Assembly (NCBI RefSeq): GCF_004027225.2
Contig: NC_044282.2
Location: 64,593,725-64,657,724, forward strand
Origin: Strigops habroptila
Taxonomy: Eukaryota; Chordata; Aves; Psittaciformes; Psittacidae
DNA length: 64,000 nt
Direction of reading: 5' to 3'
Shown: in pieces, positions 60,401 to 64,000 of the stretch
Layout: each line of letters opens with the position of its first letter
Numbering within the stretch: position 1 is the first letter of the stretch
Notes under the pieces: model-generated
The model's input: only the letters and a program-made list of their open reading frames with translations
Database searches by the model: none
Told to the model about the DNA's origin: nothing
Program-made: the position numbers and the translations under genes

Positions 60401-63400
60401 CCCTCAGTGGCTCCGTCGTGTGTATGTACAGAGCAGTGTTTCCTGCAGCCTTTCAGAGCTAGGTTTTGTCCCCATTTTTATGGTTTTTGTTGGATTTTCA
60501 ACATTTTTCTTCTCTTCTGTGTGAAAGTCTTTGGCAAGAGCAGGAAGTGGCAGCTCTGTACCAGGAATAACATCATTCTCCATAATCACACACGGTTAGA
60601 GGCATTGAAGGAAAAAGTGGTGATGTGTTCTCAATTTGAACTTTTGCACTGCTTCTTAAGCTGCTTCCTGACTGCAAAGTGCTGGCTTCTTTGCTAGCAT
60701 CATGGGGAGTTTTCATGGCCAGTGATCCCTGCTGCCTTCCTCCAGTACCTTCCAGTGCCCAGTGAAGCCAGCAGCAGCAGGTTGGAATGAAACCTTTCCT
60801 CATCCAGAGCCACAAGATGACTGTGCTACCAGACTCCTGGAGTAGCTGCTGACTGTGGTGGGGCCTAAGGAGGTGGGAACAGAGGGGGTTATCAGCCAAG
60901 ATAAAGCACATTTGAACATATTTGGTCTAGGCAAGCACCATGCATTGGTTTGCTGCCTCTGCCTTCGAAGCCCTTTGGCCATGCATGTCTGTATGTGGGG
61001 CAAAGAGCATCTCCTGCAGAGGCCACCATCAGCCCTTGGTCACTGCACACATTTGGTCACAGTTTCAGCAATGTGACCCCACCCCATAAGCATCAGAAGA
61101 AAGCATGAATGTAACAGACTGTGCTGAGAAGATGGGGTATTAACCCAGAGTAGATGGGGAGCTTGTCTAACCAGGGCTGTGGAGGTCTATTCAGGGCTTT
61201 GGGAAAATCTCTCCTCTAGACCCTCATCTTCACAGGGTGTTTTGCTACAACACCAGGCAGGCTTGCCAGCTCTAAGTATAGCTGGAGTGGGTCAGTGTGT
61301 TTGCAGACCAGCACATCATCCTGGTCACACTGGCCTAAAATGGGGGTAACCCCATGCAAAGAGTGTCAGTCTGCACTGAGCCTTGTATTGGGGTCAGGAC
61401 AGGACCCATGCAACCCTTTGGCGCCCCATTCCCAAGCAGGCAGGGAGTAAATCTGGCCACAGCCTTAGTGGCCTCTATTTTTTCTCCCCCCCGCCCCCGG
61501 CCTTTTCCAGGTCTTTCAGCTTTTATTTCTCAGTGGAGAGGTCAGGATTTTTTTCTTCCCCCAGCTTTGCAGTAATGAACCAACATGGAGTGACATGGCA
61601 AAGGTCATGGCTGCCTCAAACCCAAGCGTGCTGCTGCAAGAGAGCAGTGGGGAAGGAGACAAGATGGTGGAAGAAAGGATCTGGCCACCAAAGAAGTGTG
61701 TTTCTCAGCACATGGATGTAGCTACAGTCATCCTGAAAGTCTGGGGCAGGAGCTAGTGCATCAATCTGCTATGCACCACTGCGCTGGCATCACGCCACCA
61801 CCTTTCTGAGGCCAGGACAGGCTGTTTTGGGGCAGAAAGGAGCCAGGCTGGGGAATTCCTCAAGGCACTGGGCTTTCCCCATGCTGGTGACGACAATGCA
61901 GAGACACGAGGCTGCATCTTCCCCTCCCTGCAAACTCCCCAGATGTGGTGGGAGACATCATGGTGGAAGCCAGGTGGAAAGCACTCATTTTTGTTACTGG
62001 CTCTTGAAATGTGGTCACAGCAGAGGAAATGAGCCCCAGTTTGGCTGTTGCCAGCGTCTCCTTTCATGCTGCTGCTGCTTCTTGAGGCTAAATGGCTGCA
62101 GACAGACATGCACAAGAGAGGATGGACCTATCCAAGCAGAGCGGCTGCCCAGCAGGATGATGGCCTCTTGGGGATGGGGATTTGGATGGAAAACTCCTCC
62201 GGCTCTGTTACCATCCCAGAAAACACTGGACAGGTCTCTTCTGCTGCTTAGGGCGGCTGAAAACAACAATTACCAGCAGAATAACAACCACTGCTGCCTC
62301 CCCTGGGCTCATTGCTCCCAGGCGGTTCAATTAGCCCTCGCTTGCATAAAGCAGGGAGAATAACACCACTATCAACCCAGCTGCATCATTTCTATTTTCA
62401 TTTCCTGCCAGCAAAGCATCACACAGGATCATGGCAAAAGGAGGGGATGCAGGAGCTCATCCTAACAACAGCAGCCCCTCTGCCCGGGTCCCTGTAGGTT
62501 TGGAGGTGATTTTCCAATGCGGCTGCTGGGAAACGCAGCCCCATGGTGGCTTTCTGTGCCCAGCCAGCATGCAAATAAAGATATGAGTCATGATCCCACA
62601 GCCTATAAAACTGCTTTGGTCTCCCTGTTTCGGACAGTTGTTATTGATTATTTTTAGCTGTAAAAGGGGGCAGGGAGGAATGAGCTGGGACACGGCTCCC
62701 TGCTGCTATTTCAGGGGATTTGTTAGGTTTGCAGCTGACTGTTGAGAGATTAATAGACAAACCCCAACCACTTTGGTATTGTGTGCTCTTTATTTTTAAT
62801 ATAAATCAGTTCTGCAGTGGTTTGCAGGACACAAAGCTGCCTGCAGCCCTGGTGTCCTCACACCAGAATGAACGGCCTGGCTGGGTGTGTGGGTCAGTGG
62901 CCGGGGCATCATTGCTGCAGGGTTTTGTTCTGCCTGTTCTTCCTCCTGCTGCTGAGGATGTGCAGAGGTGGGAGCTGCTCTGGAAATGGGATGAGTATGC
63001 CCATGCCCAGCTGGATGTGAGCTCCCAGGTCCTCCAGAACTGGTTGTCCCAAGCCAGGGTTGGCTTGGGAACCTCCTGGGGTCAAAGAGACAGCCACCAG
63101 TCCTCTTGCTCTCCACCATCCCCATGGTCTGGGGGAGAAAGGCAATGTTTGCCCTGCTAGAAGAGACTGGGCATAAATCCCACTGCGGTGGGTGCAGGGA
63201 AGATGCTCTGATCCTGCCACATGTTGCTTCTGGCATCTGTCTTGTCCCAGCCTCACATCTCTCCATAATCACTAAGCAGAAATTGCTGTTGCTGGGGAGA
63301 TGCTGAGATATTGCTGTAGACACACAGGCCCAGCTAGCCGGCTTTCGTGATGGAAGACTGGCCTTGGGAGCTATTAGCAGGGAAATACTTCCTTCGGTTT

Positions 63401-63612
63401 TAGAGAATAGTTCATCAGAGTGATGCTGAATTAAATGAGTGAAAAATGAGGCTGAGTGCAATGAAGCAGCAGCTCACATGCCGTATGAACGGGATGCACA
63501 AGCTTCTCAATTTAAAAAATATTTTGTTGAAAACCATTTCTGCAGGTATTTATTTCCATCACCTGTTAAAATATGTTTTACCACGTGTTCTGGAGAACAG
63601 CTCATTTACCAT

Positions 63613-63824
63613 CATAGAATCATAGAATGGCTTGAATTGGAAGGGACCTTAAAGCTCATCCAGTTCCAACCCCCCTGCCACAGGCAGGGACACCTTCCAC
63701 TAGACCAGGTTGCTCCAAGCCCCTGTGTCCAACCTGGCCTTGAACACTGCCAGGGATGGGGCAGCCACGGCTTCTCTGGGCATCCGGTGCCAGCGCCTCA
63801 GCACCCTCATAAAAAAGAATTTCA
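63613..63824 (-). mobile_element. CR1 LINE 3'-end fragment, reverse
   Basis: The copy begins 'catcatagaatcatagaatg' with an intact tail, and runs through 'cacaggcagggacacctt', 'cccctgtgtccaacctgg' and 'ggatggggcagccacggc' to 'cagcgcctcagcaccctca'. Shared words with the copy at 13553 place both in one subfamily. Its well preserved tail suggests it is among the younger insertions here. Confidence 0.94.
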
Positions 63825-64000
63825 GAAAGCCCAGAGAAAAATCACTTTTGCCTTCCCATGCTACACATCTTCATACACAAATCTTGTGTGTATTTTATGC
63901 TGTTAGTCTGTATAAATCCCATGAAACGCGGTCTGAACTGTATATAGTTTTATTAATAGTATTACAGTTCACCATCAACCTGGGTAAAACACTCTCCATG

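Larger units (their letters stand above)
46071..64000. other. Intergenic region downstream of B3GNT2
   Basis: About 18 kb without a supported gene. In other vertebrates TMEM17 follows, but no exon of it is recognisable here. Contents are a purine-rich tract (about 46820-46900), a solo LTR (52322-52879), CR1 fragments (54785-55205 and 63613-63824) and a probable old CR1-like remnant (57080-57400). The longest open frames (221 codons at 62796-63461 minus, 178 codons at 61827-62363 plus, 160 codons at 58438-58920 minus) have no domain I recognise, are countered by frames on the opposite strand, and look like chance in GC-richer DNA. Confidence 0.7.

Noticed and set aside
62796..63461. 221-codon minus-strand open frame near the right end
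   Set aside because: No domain, signal or family resemblance; the opposite strand also has a 146-codon frame at 62720-63160. Probably chance.
1..64000. CRISPR arrays, operons, phage or bacterial defence systems
   Set aside because: Intron-exon structure, CpG island, CR1 LINEs and a retroviral LTR show vertebrate nuclear DNA. No spaced direct-repeat array is present.

Overview
The window is nuclear DNA from a bird. It holds degenerate 3'-end fragments of CR1 LINEs with the usual tail of repeated ATTCTATG 8-mers, and a solo LTR of a type I associate with non-galliform birds. Its two genes, COMMD1 then B3GNT2 on the same strand, keep the order known from vertebrates (COMMD1 - B3GNT2 - TMEM17 - EHBP1 in human). 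I infer Neoaves from the LTR, but cannot name the species. Coding density is very low (about 1.3 kb of 64 kb), and nearly all other open frames look like chance.

Layout. 1-7978 is the last COMMD1 intron with four CR1 fragments. 7979-8086 is the final COMMD1 coding exon, with a poly(A) signal four bases after the stop. About 8116-22400 is intergenic. About 22600-23560 is a CpG island with GC boxes and a CCAAT box but no TATA box; it is the B3GNT2 promoter and non-coding first exon, with a good splice donor after 23467. 23468-43645 is B3GNT2 intron 1 (about 20.2 kb). Exon 2 starts at 43646 and carries the whole 397-residue B3GNT2 coding sequence (43655-44848) and a 3' UTR ending near 46030-46070. 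From there to 64000 is intergenic sequence with a 558-bp solo LTR flanked by a perfect 5-bp target duplication (52322-52879), two CR1 fragments and a probable ancient CR1-like remnant.

Function. COMMD1 encodes a COMM-domain adaptor of endosomal sorting, copper handling and NF-kB control. B3GNT2 encodes a Golgi enzyme that builds poly-N-acetyllactosamine chains. They are neighbours by conserved synteny and I see no sign of joint function. The most interesting signal is in the inferred B3GNT2 leader. Joining the best exon-1 donor to the exon-2 acceptor creates a 24-codon upstream frame with a strong start context, whose TGA stop overlaps the B3GNT2 start as ATGA. A 10-codon upstream frame and an out-of-frame ATG 7 bases before the start also lie in the leader. 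I found no CRISPR array, operon, prophage, rRNA or recognisable tRNA, and no multi-gene novel system.
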